In this document: positions 22,561 to 33,890 of the stretch, one piece after another
Layout of the letters: each line of letters opens with the position of its first letter
Numbering within the stretch: the stretch's first letter is position 1
Assembly (NCBI GenBank): GCA_030035585.1
Contig: CM057462.1
Span: forward strand, 95,687,234 to 95,751,233
DNA from: Dugong dugon
Lineage: Eukaryota > Chordata > Mammalia > Sirenia > Dugongidae
Direction of reading: 5' to 3'
Length of the DNA: 64,000 nt
The notes under the pieces: model-generated
What the model was told of the DNA's origin: nothing
Databases searched by the model: none
The model's input: only the letters and a program-made list of their open reading frames with translations
Position numbers and translations under genes: made by a program

Positions 22561-23344
22561 CTAAATGGGACTAACGAGGTACAGGAGTCCGGTGACAAGG
22601 GCCAGAAGGCAGAGGGAGAGTAGGAAACTGATGATAAGGAACACAAATTGAATAAGGACACTGCCGATGTATTGTGAGATTGTTGACCACTGCTATAGGG
22701 CAACATTTGTAGTAACTATTAAATGGGAGGCTGTTTTGTCCTGTAAGCCTTCATCTTGGGCGAGAATGGCAGCACAATTGGAAGAGCATAGTCAATATCA
22801 CTTAAATGTGTAAGTAAAAAGTTTTGAAATGGTGTTTAAATAAAATAAAAATAAATAAATAAATAAATAAACAAATGAGACTAAAGAGGTACAATAGTCC
22901 ACTGAAAAGGTCCAGAAGACAGAAGGGGACAAGGAAGCCCCCTGGTGATAGGGAATACAAGGTGGAGTAAGGATATTCTTGATGTGCTGTGAGATTGTTA
23001 ACCATTGTCATAGGGCAACATGTGCAGTAAGTGTTAAATGAAAAAACTATTTTGTTCTGTAAGCCTTCATCTTAAGTGAGAATAACAGCACAGTTGGAAG
23101 AGCGTAGTCAATGTCACTGAACTGTGAATGTAGAAATTTTTGAAACGGTGTATCTTTGGCCATCTGTAATTTTCATCAAAAAAAAAAAAAAAAGGTTGAG
23201 AATTTAGAGGCTTAATACGTTGTGGGGTTGTTAACCAATGTCATAGAACAACATGTGTACTACTATTTCATGAGAAACTATTTGCTCTGTAAGCTTTCAC
23301 CTGAAGTACAATAAAATATATATATAAACAAATAAAATAAAATA
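22561..23344 (+). repeat. Repeated ~310-bp modules in L1 3'UTR
   Basis: Two near full-length modules (about 22561-22870 and 22871-23194) and one partial (about 23218-23344) share landmarks such as the 'gagattgtt' block, 'catagggcaaca' and 'ctgtaagccttcatctt', and each ends in an A-rich tract. The anchors lie about 314 bp apart in the first two. The target duplication follows the last module, so all belong to the inserted unit. Confidence 0.85.
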
Positions 23345-24212
23345 AAAAAATGGGCAAAGAATTTAAATAGACATTTTTCTAAAGAAGATAGACAGATGGC
23401 CAATAAGCACATAAAAAGATGCTCAACATCATTAGCCATTAGGTAAATGCAAGTCAAAATCACAATGAGATACTACTTCATACCCACTGGGATGGCTATT
23501 ATTTAAAAAAAAAAAAAAAAACAGAAAATAATAAGCGTTGGTGAGGATGTGGAGAAGTTGGAACCCGCATCCATTGCTGGTGGAAATATAAAATGGTTCA
23601 GCCTCTGTGGAAAACAGTTTGGGAGTTTCTCAAAGAGTTAAACACAGAATTACCATGTAACCATCAATTTGACATCTAGGTATATACCCAAAATAATTGA
23701 AAGCAGGGACTGAAACAGATATTTGTACACCAGTGTTCATTGTAGCATTATTCACAATAGCCAAAATGTGAAAACAACCCAAATGTCCGTTAACATATGG
23801 TATATGTATACAATGGAATATTATTCAGCCATAAAGAGAAATAAAGTTCTGATATATGCTATGACATGGATCAACCTTGAAAACATATGCTGACTGAAAT
23901 GTCAGACACAAAAGGTCAAATATTATGTAATTTCATTTATATGAAATATCTGGAATGGGTAAATGCACAGAGACCAAAGTAGACTAGCGGTTACAAGAGG
24001 CTGGGGAAAGGGGTAATGGGGAGTTATTATTTAATGGGTTCTGAGTTTCTGTTTGAGGTTATTAAAAAGTTTTAGAACTGATAATGGTTAGGTTGTACAA
24101 TAATGTGAATGTAATTAATGTCACTGAGTTATATATTTAAAAATGGTTAAAATGGCAGATTATACATTACATATAATTAACCAAAATAAAACTAAAAAAA
24201 AATAAAAAGCAG
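23345..24212 (+). mobile_element. Old L1 3' end, right piece
   Basis: It begins with the right copy of the young L1's target duplication (23345-23360) and continues in L1 ORF2 3'-region sequence ('gatgctcaacatcattagcc', 'ttattcacaatagccaaaat', 'aatattattcagccataaag'), then a 3'UTR ending in an A-rich tail near 24205. It is frame-broken and clearly older than the L1 inside it. Confidence 0.88.
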
Positions 24213-24960
24213 TACTTGCATAGTCCCTGGCACATGATAGGTGCTAAGAAGAGGTAATTATTTACATTGTTACCATAGCAATAAAGAACTCAAAACAAGG
24301 AAAAAAATAAACTAGGGGAAATGTTAAATTCAGTGCCTTTAGGCCCAGTGCTTAATTACCTTTATGCGTTCTCTGATTCATTTTAGATATCTAAGAATTT
24401 GTTAATTTTTTCCAATATTCCCTTAAGATAGTCACCAAATACTTTTAAAATAACTTTATTTCTGATTATGATGCTAAGAAGGTTTTATTTAAAAACCCTG
24501 GAAGACGCTTTAAACATATAAACCACTATATATAACCCAGGTATTTTTATTTCTGCTGCATATTTATGGCAAAATTTAAACAAACCAACTTACAACAAAA
24601 CAAATGCCCATAAGATTAATGCCTGGTTTTCAAATGGGTGCCAGAAACTGAGTTAGGACAGTTACTGATTTAAATGCCCTTAAGTGATCAACCAGGAAGA
24701 AAATGTAGAAGCCGTATTTTAGAAGTTTTTATTTAGCTATGTTTACACACACAGACACCCCTACACACACACATCACTCCTATTTTCATTCTCTGCTTGA
24801 GTAGAATGAGGAGCAGCACATTCCTAAATTAATTTACCAATGCAGAGGCGGGGGGAGATAATATTGTGATGCTCAACTTTAAATTGAAATTTTAAGCTCT
24901 AAAATCAGGGAGTGTTCTGTTTTGAACTCACCCTAGGAAATTTTCTTTCTATGTTTCCAG

Positions 24961-25053
24961 TTCTTATAGATCAGCCTGAGATATGGGGTTCAGGCCAATC
25001 AATTAACCCAAGTGTCGAGTCGCCAAAGTTAACAAGACCTTTTCCCACTGGAA
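24961..25053 (+). CDS. SGIP1: SGIP1 exon ([13 protein letters not shown])
   Basis: A 93-nt exon, acceptor tgtttccAG, donor GTAAGTT, phase 1 at both ends. It reads [20 protein letters not shown] then [10 protein letters not shown], matching the human SGIP1 run beginning '[17 protein letters not shown]' with a few substitutions. It could be skipped without changing frame. It leads into the proline-rich region, and the PKLTRPFP stretch already has Pro/basic character. Confidence 0.95.
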
Positions 25054-25857
25054 GTAAGTTATATGTCTGTTCTGTCTGGAAAAATGAGTGAGTCATTTTA
25101 CTGTCTGTCTGTGTAGTGAAATTAGGCAACTCTCAGAAAGTCTACTTAAGTAACATTGGAACTGCGTAATATTAAGAAGAAATGTTGTTGTTCTAATAGG
25201 CTTTAGAGTTAAAGGAGCCCAGAGAAGGTTATTGAGGCAGGAATAAAAAAATAAAGTAAAATTATTAACCTTGAATCATGGTTCATGGTTCCACATGCCC
25301 CATTTCTGTTTGGTCATTCATTCATTTTATATATATATATACACACACATATAAAATAAAGATAGTGTGATGCAAATGAGCTAAAGAACCAACCGGCTAT
25401 CACACAATGCAAAGGTGAACAAGTCAGGTATGGTCCCTATTAGTTCTGTAGAACAGCTGATGCTGTGTTGGATAGAAAGGCTGCGTTGAGAGTAAAGAGG
25501 GATAATTGGAGAGCAGAAGAAACAAGGCTGAATAGTAGAGAGAAGCTGAGACAGGATCAGGGCAAATTTATCTCAATGCAGGGCTGTCAGCCCTGCTTTT
25601 TCCAGCATGCCTCCCACCCCGGGTGGCTGGGGAAGGAGGTTCTAAAGATCTTTATAGCCCTTCACCTGTAGTGGGCTGGACCATTTGGACTAAATGGACT
25701 GCTCATTTTGGTCAAGTCACCAGTTTGATGGATTTATTGAATTCTCATTTTGGTAGACCAGCCATAGCAGATGTGTATTCATTAAAATGCCCAGAGAAGA
25801 TTTGGATCTCAGAGAAAGGTGTTTGGAGGATGGAGGTTATTTTTACTAGATGAGGTT

Positions 25858-26148
25858 CACATACCAGTTGCCACTGAGTCGGCTCTGACTCATGGTGACT
25901 CCATGTATGTAGAAGTAGAGCCTTCACATTCCTCTAAATTATGGTAGATAAATCTACCAACAAAAAAATTTCATTGTTGATCATACAGAGTGCTGTGCTG
26001 CCCTACTTATCCAGAGGGTTTTCAATAGCTGATTTTTTGGAAGTAGATCACCAGGCCTTTCTTCCAAGGTGCATCTGGGTAGACTCAAACTTCCAGCCTT
26101 TCAGTTAGCAGCCGAGCACGTTAACAATTTGCACCACCCAGAGACTTT
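25858..26148 (-). mobile_element. AfroSINE with internal extra sequence, minus strand
   Basis: The tail part ('gccactgagtcggctctgac') and the head part ('cagttagcagccgagcacgt', 'caatttgcaccacccagaga') are clear. About 90 bp of non-SINE sequence (about 25923-26012) separates the tail from the body, suggesting an insertion or a composite of two fragments. Confidence 0.8.
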
Positions 26149-26621
26149 AAGGCTCACATACAGACCAATTAATACTTTTCCCACTTAGCAGCCCCAGGGC
26201 TTTCCCTTTTGATATGCCCTCCTCCACCAAAAAAAAGAAAAAGGAAATTAACCAAGGGACTCATAATCAAAGGTCAAGAAGTTGGGAACATTATTGCTGT
26301 AAAACCATGTGATCCAGCCTTCCCAAGGATATTTCCCCCATAAAATAGGGTTCAAGAAACAGTATCAACATTTTTTTTAAAGTTCTGAACCTTCAAAGAT
26401 GAATTTTGATAGAACTTGGAACCCAGTGGCATGATTTTGAATGATTCTCCTTGCTACTGGGAAGCAAAGCCAGAAAAAAAACTCCTAACTTCCTTGAAAA
26501 GCTTTCTTTAGAGACCAGGGATATCCAAATTATTCCTAGAAAAGTCTTCCTAAATGCCAAGGAAGTAAACAAATGAAATGTAGATAATGTATTGGTTTTA
26601 AGTCCAACTATTGGTATTTTC

Positions 26622-26831
26622 AAGGATCCCTGGTGGCACAGTGGTTAAAGTATTTGACTGCTAACCAAAAGGTTGGCAGTTCAAACCCATAAGCCGCTCT
26701 GTGGGAGAAAGATGTGGCAGTCTGCTTCATAAAGATTTACATCCTTGAAAACCCTGTGGGGCAGTTCTACTCTGTTGTATAGAGTCACTATGTGTCAGAA
26801 TCAACTCGAGGACAATGGGTTTGGTTTTTTT
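26622..26831 (+). mobile_element. AfroSINE, long form, well preserved
   Basis: It runs from 'aaggatccctggtggcacag' to 'gggtttggtttttttgg' and retains the internal 'gtgggagaaagatgtggcag' segment. Confidence 0.93.
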
Positions 26832-27369
26832 GGTATTAATATTTTCGAGTTGAGAGTTTTATGGGCTGTCATTACACTTAACAGCACAGCAGAGGCTATT
26901 GTATAATTGATGTGTGTTGTATAATTCTGCTCATTGCATATATGGTGTACAACTTTGCTCTCTTAAATGATCATACTTGAATGACTTTTTATTTGCTTTT
27001 ATGATATTTTGTTGATTATAATCTTGATTAATTGTGTACAGAGATATTTAATCAAGAACAGAGTCCCTGACTGACTCTTAACTTCTGTGGGGAAATATGA
27101 TTCATTTAAGGTGTAGTTTACAGAGGCTCATAACTCAGGTTAGAAACCATACATCTCTGTACTTCAGGATGATAGCTGTTAGTTATGCCTGTTCGTGTGG
27201 ATGGCAGGGTGCCCTCTATAATACATAGATAGATAACAGACAGAAAAAGGAGGGAATGACAGAAAGGGGCTCTTCCTAATGTCCGCAGTTAGACGGTACT
27301 GGAAAGAGGTATTTTACTATGTGCCCTCCTGACTCACTCTGCTTTTAGATTATGAAAAAAAAAAAAAAA

Positions 27370-27543
27370 GTTGCCATCACATCGTTTCCCACTCATGGCA
27401 ACCCCATGTGTGTCAGAGTAGAACTATGCTCCATAGGTTTTCAGTGGCTGATTTTTTGGTAGCAGATCCACTTCTTCCAAGGTTCCTCTGTGTGAACTTG
27501 AACCTCCAACTTTTCAATCAGCGTTACTACCAAGGGACTCCTA
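27370..27543 (-). mobile_element. AfroSINE, minus strand
   Basis: An A14 tract (27356-27369) is followed by 'gttgccatcacatcgtttcc', 'catgtgtgtcagagtagaac' and the head remnant near 'accaagggactcct'. Confidence 0.82.
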
Positions 27544-28111
27544 GATCATGAAAGATTGAACCAGGTTCACATTCATGACTGGACTTTGGGATGCTCTGAG
27601 ATAAGTGTGAGCTCTTTGAATCTATCAAGTATGCCCACTGACAAGAAAATGTACATTTAAGGACAGAATAAGAAAAAATATATATCTGTTGAAATAGTAA
27701 TTCCTAACTTTGCCCAAAAAGTGACAAGCCCAATTCAGAATGGTAAATATTTGGGAAGGGACCATAACGTGATGCTTTTTCTACCTCAGAAATTTGTTTG
27801 GCTGTAATTTTTACTGAAGGAATCTACTCATTCCTCCTTGACGCAAATCATTTTGCTTCACATTTTCAAAAATAGAGTAAAATTTAAAGAATATAACTTT
27901 TAGAAATCCTTCCAGACTCAATGCAGGCAATAATCTTCTGAGGAGATTAAAATCTCCTCACAGTAGCTGTTCTTATAACTCAGCCTGTTACAGGCATACC
28001 TCAGAGTTATTGCAAGTTCCATTCCAGACCACTGCAATAAAGCAAGTCACGTGAATTATTGGTTTCCCAGTACATATAAAAGTTATACTTACACTATACT
28101 GTAGTCTATTA

Positions 28112-28271
28112 GGAGCCATGGTGACACAGGGGTTAAGAGCTTGGCTATAAACCAAAAGGTTGGCAGTTTGAATCCACCAGCTGCTCCTTGGAAACCCTAT
28201 GGAACAGTTCTACTCTGTCCCATAGGGTCATTGTGAATTGAAATCGACTTGATGGCAATGGGTTTTAATGA
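28112..28271 (+). mobile_element. AfroSINE (short form) nested in Tigger1
   Basis: It begins 'ggagccatggtgacacaggg' and ends 'gatggcaatgggttttaatg'. It is flanked by the exact duplication gtagtctatta (28101-28111 and 28272-28282), which is Tigger1 sequence, so it is younger than the transposon. Confidence 0.95.
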
Positions 28272-28509
28272 GTAGTCTATTAAGTGTGCAATAGTGTATG
28301 TCTAAAAAAATGTACATACCTTAAATAAAAAATACTTTATTGCTGAAAAATGCTAACCCTCATCTGAGCCTTCAGTGAGTCGCAATTTTTTTGCTGGTGG
28401 AGGGTTTTGCCTCAATGTTAAGGCTGCTGACTGATCAGGGTGGTGGTTGCTGACAGCTGGGGTGACTGTGGCAATTTCTTAAATTAAGACAATAGTGAAG
28501 TTTGCTGCA

Positions 28510-30238
28510 TCAATTGACTCTTCCTTTCATGAAAGATTTCTCTGTAGCGTGCGATGCTGTTTGATAGCATTTACCCACAGTAGAGCTTCTTTCAAAATTG
28601 GAGTCAGTCCTCTCAAACCCTGCCACTGCTTTATCAACTAAGTTTATGTGATATTCTGAACCCTTTGTTGTCATTTCAACAATGTTCTCAGCATCTTCAC
28701 CAGGAATAGATTCCATCTCAAGAAAGTACTTTCTTTGCTCATCCATAAGAAGCAACTCCTCATCCATTAAAGTTTTATCATGAGATGGCAGCAATTCAGT
28801 CACATCTTCAGACTCCACTTCTAATTCTAGTTCTCTTGCCATTTCCAACACATTTGCAGTTATTTCCTCCACTGAAGTCTTGAACCCCTTAAAATCATCC
28901 ATGAGGGTTGGAATCAACTTCTTCCAAACTCTTGTTTATGTTGATATTTTGGCCTCCCATGAGTCATGAATGTTCTTCCTTAATGGCGTCTAGAATGGTG
29001 AATCTTTTCCAGAAGGTTTTCAATTTACTTTGCCCAGATCCATCAGAAGAATCACTATCTATGGCAGCGGTAGCCTTACAAAATGTATTTCTTAAATAGT
29101 ATTTCTTGAAAATTGAAATAACTCCTTGATCCATGGGCTGCAGAATGGATGTTATGTTGGCAGGTATGAAAACAACATTAATCTCCTTGTACATCTCCAT
29201 CAGAGCTCTTGGGTGACCAGGTGCATTGTCAATGAGCAGTAATATTTTAAAAGGAATCTTTTTTTCTGAGCAATAGGTCTCAACAGTGGGCTTAAAATAT
29301 TCAGTAAACCAAGCTTTAAACAGACGTGCTGTCATCCAGGCTTTGTTGTTCCATTTACAGAGCACAGGCAGAGTAAATTTAGCATAATTCTTAAGGACCC
29401 TAGGATTTTCGGAATGGTAAATGAGCACTGGCTTCAACTTAAAGTCACCAGCTGCATTAGCTCCTAATGAGAGAGTCAGCCCTCATATGAAGCTTTGAAG
29501 CCAGGTATTGACTTCTCCTCTCTAGCTATGCAAGTCCTAGATGGCATCTTCTTCCAATATAAGGCTATTTCATCTACACTGAAAATATGTTGTTTAATGT
29601 ATCCACCTTCATCAATTATCTTACCTAGATCTTCTGGATAACTTGCTGCAGCTTCTACATCAACATTTGCTGCTTCACATTGCACTTACATGTTGTGGAG
29701 ATGGCTTCTTTCCTTAAACCTCATGAACCAACCTCTGCTAGCTTCAAACTTCTTCTGCAGCTTCCTCACCTCTCTCAGCCTTCATAGAATTGAAGTGAGT
29801 TAGGCCCTTCTCTGAATTAGGCTTTAGCTTAAGGGAATGTTGTGGTTGGTTTGATCTTCTCTATCCAAACCACTAAAACTTTCTCCTATCAGCAACAAGG
29901 CTGTTTCACTTTCTTATCATTCCTGTGTTTACTGGAGTAGTGCTTTTAATTTCCTTCAAGAACTTTTCCTTTGCATTCACAACTTAGCTACCTGTTTGGT
30001 GCAAGAGGCCTATCTTGGCTTTTGACATGCCTCCCTCACTAAGCTTAATCATTTTTTCTAGCTTTAGATTTAAAGTGAGAGACGTGTGACTCCTCCTCTT
30101 ACTTGAACACTTAAGGGCCATTGTAGGGTTATTAATTGGCCTGATTTCAATATTGTCATGTCTCAGGGAATAGGGAGGCCCAAGGAGAGGGAGAGAGATG
30201 GGGGACCTGCCTGTTGGTGGAGCAGTCAGAACACACAC
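28510..30238 (-). pseudogene. Tigger1 transposase, broken
   Basis: A pogo-type DDE transposase decayed into at least four open pieces on the minus strand: about 30238-29984 (helix-turn-helix start, 'LTLNLKLEKMIKLSEGGMSK'), 29685-29476 ('[17 protein letters not shown]'), 29437-28964 (catalytic core with '[10 protein letters not shown]' and '[10 protein letters not shown]') and 28917-28510 (acidic C terminus). Acidic residues of the catalytic core are visible in the second and third pieces. Frameshifts and stops separate the pieces, so no activity is expected. Confidence 0.92.
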
Positions 30239-30971
30239 AACATTTATCAGTTAAATTCACTGTTTTATATGGGCTCAGTTCATGATGCCCCAAAACAATT
30301 ACAATAGTAATATCAAAGATCACTGATCACAGATCACTATAACGGATATAAGAATAATGAAAAAGCTTGAAATACTGAGAGAATTATCAAAATTTGACAC
30401 AGAGACACGAAGTGAGCACATGCTGTTGGAAAAATGGTGCTGGTAGGCTTGCTCAACGCAGGGTTGCCACAAACCTTCAATTTGTAAAAAACACAATATC
30501 TGCAAAGCATAATAAAGTGAAGCACAATAAAATGAGGTATGTCTGTATTTCCTTCATTATATCCTGCTTTGAAATTGCCTCTTTACTTGATATACATTAC
30601 TCAGTCATGAATTCCTTGAGGGCGGAAGCTGTTTTCATTCAGCCTATGTCCCTAGTTCTTAGTACAGGAACTTGGTTGGCACTTAAGGTTGGTTTATCAA
30701 ATGAATGAATTGACTGCATGAATAAAATGGTAATATTATTGTTATTACTTGATATTCTTTTGACAGATTCTTATTATCATACAACAGAAGAATCTGAATG
30801 GGTCTTGCTTCAGTCCCTTGCCTTTAAACTTAAAAAATTTAGACCATTAATGGGTAGTCTAGTCCCAATATCAGGAATCTCAATGAAAGCCCAAATCCTG
30901 CTTATCTAAAGTATATAATGTAATTTAGGAAGTAAGTGAGCAGTAACACAGGACTTGTCTTCTCTTTGCAG

Positions 30972-31046
30972 CACCTCCACCACTGCCTCCTAAAAATGTA
31001 CCAGCCACCCCACCCCGAACAGGCTCCCCCTTAACTGTTGGACCAG
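30972..31046 (+). CDS. SGIP1: SGIP1 exon, proline-rich ([17 protein letters not shown])
   Basis: A 75-nt exon, acceptor ctctttgcAG, donor GTAAGCT, phase 1 at both ends. It reads [20 protein letters not shown] then LTVGPG, almost identical to the human SGIP1 stretch (Val for Ile near the end). PPPLPPK is a classical SH3 ligand core and fits the family's binding to endophilin-type SH3 domains. Skipping it would keep the frame and remove this motif. The partner assignment is family knowledge, not shown by the sequence. Confidence 0.96.
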
Positions 31047-33371
31047 GTAAGCTTTAGTCTTTTCTACTCTGGGATAATGTGGCAGTCAGAGCAGTGGCCC
31101 CAGACCTCAACATGCCCTTGAAGTGTCAAAAGCTATAAGCTAGACTAAACATGAAAATGTTTGTGTTTATCTTTCCTTCCATTAGAATTTACTGTGCAGA
31201 TTTATTTTAAAACACTTCCCAAGTTTTGCAAAAGGATCACTTTTTCAGTTAATATTTCACTTTTATTTTTGTTGAATGAAAGCCACATTTGTATGTAAAA
31301 TGAAAGGAAAAAATCTCAATATGAAAAGTCATTGTTTAATTAGCACCTCACTTCACTGGATCTCATGTTAATGATTTCTAGATCGATAAAGTCTCAAAGT
31401 ACATTGTTTTTCTGAGGAACAATAAAAATTTTGCTAGAATTACAACTGTTTAGTCTTTAAAGATACAAGATGGTTACCCGAATGTGCAGCATACTTGGGT
31501 GGTGGGGAATTTTTTCCCAGTAGTTATTAAATTATTTATTATCCCATGGCAAAGAGATATGCAAAGATTATGAAATATGGCAAGGAATTGCTGCATGTGT
31601 TTAGCCAGATTTTTGTCTGAGTCATATCTATGTATTCATGTAATTTATAATCTGCCTAGTCTCATTAAACTCGGAAGTCAAAGTAGTAATGGTTACTTTA
31701 TGTGTCTGGACTCATAGAATATGGATCTTTATCACCTTTGGAATTCTATTGCATCTTCATCCTTTGCTGTTTATGCAGCCTGGTGAGTTTGATAGCTGCA
31801 GAGTGGGATATTTATCAGCAAGAGCAAATGCAAGACATAGTCATCTACGAAATTTATGTTGAGTCAAATCCAATAGAGAGTCATCGCAAAGTCCCATAAG
31901 GAGATTATGGTGTTCGCAATTTCAAGCCATTTTGGTCCCTTTTCATTCCTATAAATTATGTTAGATACAAATAATTCTACCAGCAAAAAGATTATAAGTG
32001 TTTTGGATCATCCAAAGTGCTAACCCCACTTATCTGTAGCATTGGAGCCTTGAAGGTTAATGCCTTTCAAACTAGAAATATGGAAATACTAAGCCAGTTC
32101 TTATATCCAAAGTGTTATTTAACAGTAAAGTGGCTTCTATTCCTTCAAGCATCTGCCCGTGCCTTCCAGTTATTTGGGCAACAATTTCTAATATGAATTA
32201 AAAAAAAAAAAAAAAAACCGTTACTGTGGAGTCAATTCCAACTCATAGCGAGCCTATAGGACAAAGTAAAACTCCCCCATAGGGTTTCCAAGGTGCAGCT
32301 AGTGGATTCGAACTGCCAACCTTTTGGTTAGCAGCCGAGCTCTTAACCACTGCGCTACCAGGGCTTCTCTAATTTGAACAATCACAATTTTGAAAAAAAA
32401 AGGTACAGTTCCTCACAGGCCACTTGTTCTCAAATATTTTATTCCAAGCTGTAGAAGATTGTTTTTAATTTTTTTCTCTTGTTCCTGAGATGAATTAAAA
32501 AGAACAGCTGACTCCAATGTTTAGGCAAAACAGACTTTTATGTTTCATTGACTTCAGACAGATAAACATCACAGCCATGCCAATGGTGTTAACAGGTTAG
32601 ACTTGACAAGGATTTATAAAGATGCTTTTAAAATTTTCTTCCCTATTAAACAGGTAGATATATCACAGCTCTAATAAGTACCAGATGTCTTCTTAATAAC
32701 TTACATGTGTGTTGTGTGGGGTGTGTATGTGTGTGTTTGTAAATATATGTGTGTGAATATCTCTTTAAATCATCTTTGTACTGTGTTTCTGGTATATACA
32801 ACTCATTACGACGAGATAGTTTTTAAAACCAGCAGATACTATGATTAGTTTATCAAACATTTTCATTTAATATTCTAAAGTAGACAATTCTTATAAAATA
32901 CTATTCAAAATACTAAAAATAAAAAACATTGTGTTGTGCATATTTCAGTAGGACAGTTTTTCAAAAGTGACCTCCCGTTTAGAATTTGCAGTTCCAGAGC
33001 CTGTATTTCTCTCTGAGCCTGACACTGCCTTCTCAAAATGTCACACTTGTCCACTTGTGAGCAGCCTTTGAGAGCCATATCATGTTCATCACTTTAATGA
33101 TGCTAAAGGTAACTAACTGTGGATACCTTGCAAAAGGGTATGTAATAGCATAAAACAACGATGCTCACATAACGGAAGCAGAAAAATGGAAATCTTCCTT
33201 CGTCTTCAGCTCCTAATCCAATGTAGATATTTTTGCATCCTAAAATATACCCACTGAGGCATGTATCTGCCAGGCTTTACCTCATGTTTGTAGCTATCAT
33301 GCCTCCTCCCCCTCGTACAAATAACATTAACCAAGTCAATTAAAGTTTAAAATCAACTACTTTAACCACAG
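31047..33371 (+). other. SGIP1: SGIP1 intron
   Basis: It holds one minus-strand short-form AfroSINE (32217-32367) next to an A-rich tract and a GT-rich stretch near 32700-32755. Otherwise it is AT-rich sequence in which I recognise nothing. Confidence 0.75.
32217..32367 (-). mobile_element. AfroSINE, short form, minus strand
   Basis: From 'accgttactgtggagtcaat' through 'gggtttccaaggtgcagcta' to 'actgcgctaccagggcttc'. It is preceded by an A tract on the tail side. Confidence 0.93.
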
Positions 33372-33890
33372 GAAGTGACCAGTCAGCCACAGAGGTCAAA
33401 ATTGAAAAACTACCTTCAATCAATGATTTGGACAGCATTTTTGGCCCAGTATTGTCCCCCAAGTCTGTTACTGTTAATACTGAAGAAAAGTGGGTCCATT
33501 TTTCCGATACGTCCCCGGAACATGTTACTCCAGAGTTGACTCCAAGGGAAAAGGTGATGTCCCTACCAGCGGCATCAGACAACCCAGCTGAGTCCCCAGC
33601 TCCAGGCCCTCCTGGCCCCCAGGCCCTCCCAGGGCCTTCAGGCCCTGCTGGTCCTCCCGGTCCTCCGGGTCCTCCTCGCAATGTACCATCGCCACTCGAT
33701 GTAGAAGAAGCCCAGAAGAAAGTTGCTGAGCAGACCTTCATTAAGGATGATTACTTAGAAACAATGTCATCTCCTAAAGATTTTGGGTTGGGACAGAGAG
33801 CAACTCCGCCTCCCCCACCACCACCCACCTACAGGACTGTGGTTTCGTCCCCTGGACCTGGCTCCGGCAGTGGTACGGGGACTGCCAGTG
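33372..33890 (+). CDS. SGIP1: SGIP1 large central exon (AP-2/proline-rich linker)
   Basis: A 519-nt exon, acceptor accacAG, donor GTAGGT, phase 1 at both ends. It encodes the central disordered linker: '[20 protein letters not shown]', then '[18 protein letters not shown]', a Gly-Pro-rich stretch (about 33597-33678, PGPPGPQ to PGPPGPP), '[20 protein letters not shown]', and '[19 protein letters not shown]'. All match the order in human SGIP1. The WVHF run fits the WxxF type of AP-2 ear ligand (inference). The Gly-Pro stretch looks longer than the human one I remember. FCHo/SGIP1 linkers activate AP-2 at forming clathrin pits. Confidence 0.97.

Larger units (their letters stand above)
14311..23344 (+). 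mobile_element. Full-length young L1 (9.0 kb)
   Basis: A complete L1 insertion flanked by an exact 16-bp duplication. In order it has: a YY1-like start (GAAGATGGCG); a GC-rich 5'UTR of about 2.2 kb with four tandem ~266-bp monomers; ORF1 (16527-17576); a 422-nt spacer; ORF2 (17999-21796); and a 1.5-kb 3'UTR with a G-rich run, an internal A23 tract and repeated modules. ORF1 has one nonsense codon and ORF2 two, with no frameshift seen, so it is recent but not competent as it stands. It lies in the same orientation as SGIP1 inside an intron. The family is L1; a lineage-specific afrotherian subfamily is inferred. Confidence 0.92.
9514..24960 (+). other. SGIP1: SGIP1 15.4-kb intron dominated by transposons
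   Basis: Most of this intron is mobile DNA: AfroSINEs (about 10904-11104 and 13942-14076), an antisense ERVL fragment (11196-~13400), MIR (about 14080-14240), an old L1 3' end split by a full-length young L1 (14311-23344), then the rest of the old L1. Around 9640-9930 is a further repeat-like stretch I cannot name. From 24230 to 24960 I see only AT-rich sequence and a short CA tract. Confidence 0.75.
27991..30545 (-). mobile_element. Tigger1 DNA transposon, near full length
   Basis: Terminal inverted repeats CAGGCATACCTC (27991) and GAGGTATGTCTG (ending 30545) are flanked by TA on both sides (27989-27990 and 30546-30547), the Tc1/mariner-pogo target. The interior follows the Tigger1 consensus for its whole length, interrupted by an AfroSINE at 28112-28271. 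Without the SINE and its duplicated target it is about 2.4 kb, the usual Tigger1 size. The transposase lies on the minus strand. Confidence 0.95.
25054..30971 (+). other. SGIP1: SGIP1 intron with AfroSINEs and Tigger1
   Basis: It contains AfroSINEs at about 25858-26148 (-), 26622-26831 (+) and 27370-27543 (-), and a near-complete Tigger1 (27991-30545) with its own nested AfroSINE. A (TA)n-(CA)n tract lies at 25328-25350. The remaining AT-rich parts show nothing recognisable. Confidence 0.8.

Noticed and set aside
33340..33741. A 133-codon frame on the minus strand with Gly-Pro-rich sequence
   Set aside because: It is the antisense of the SGIP1 large exon's proline-rich codons.
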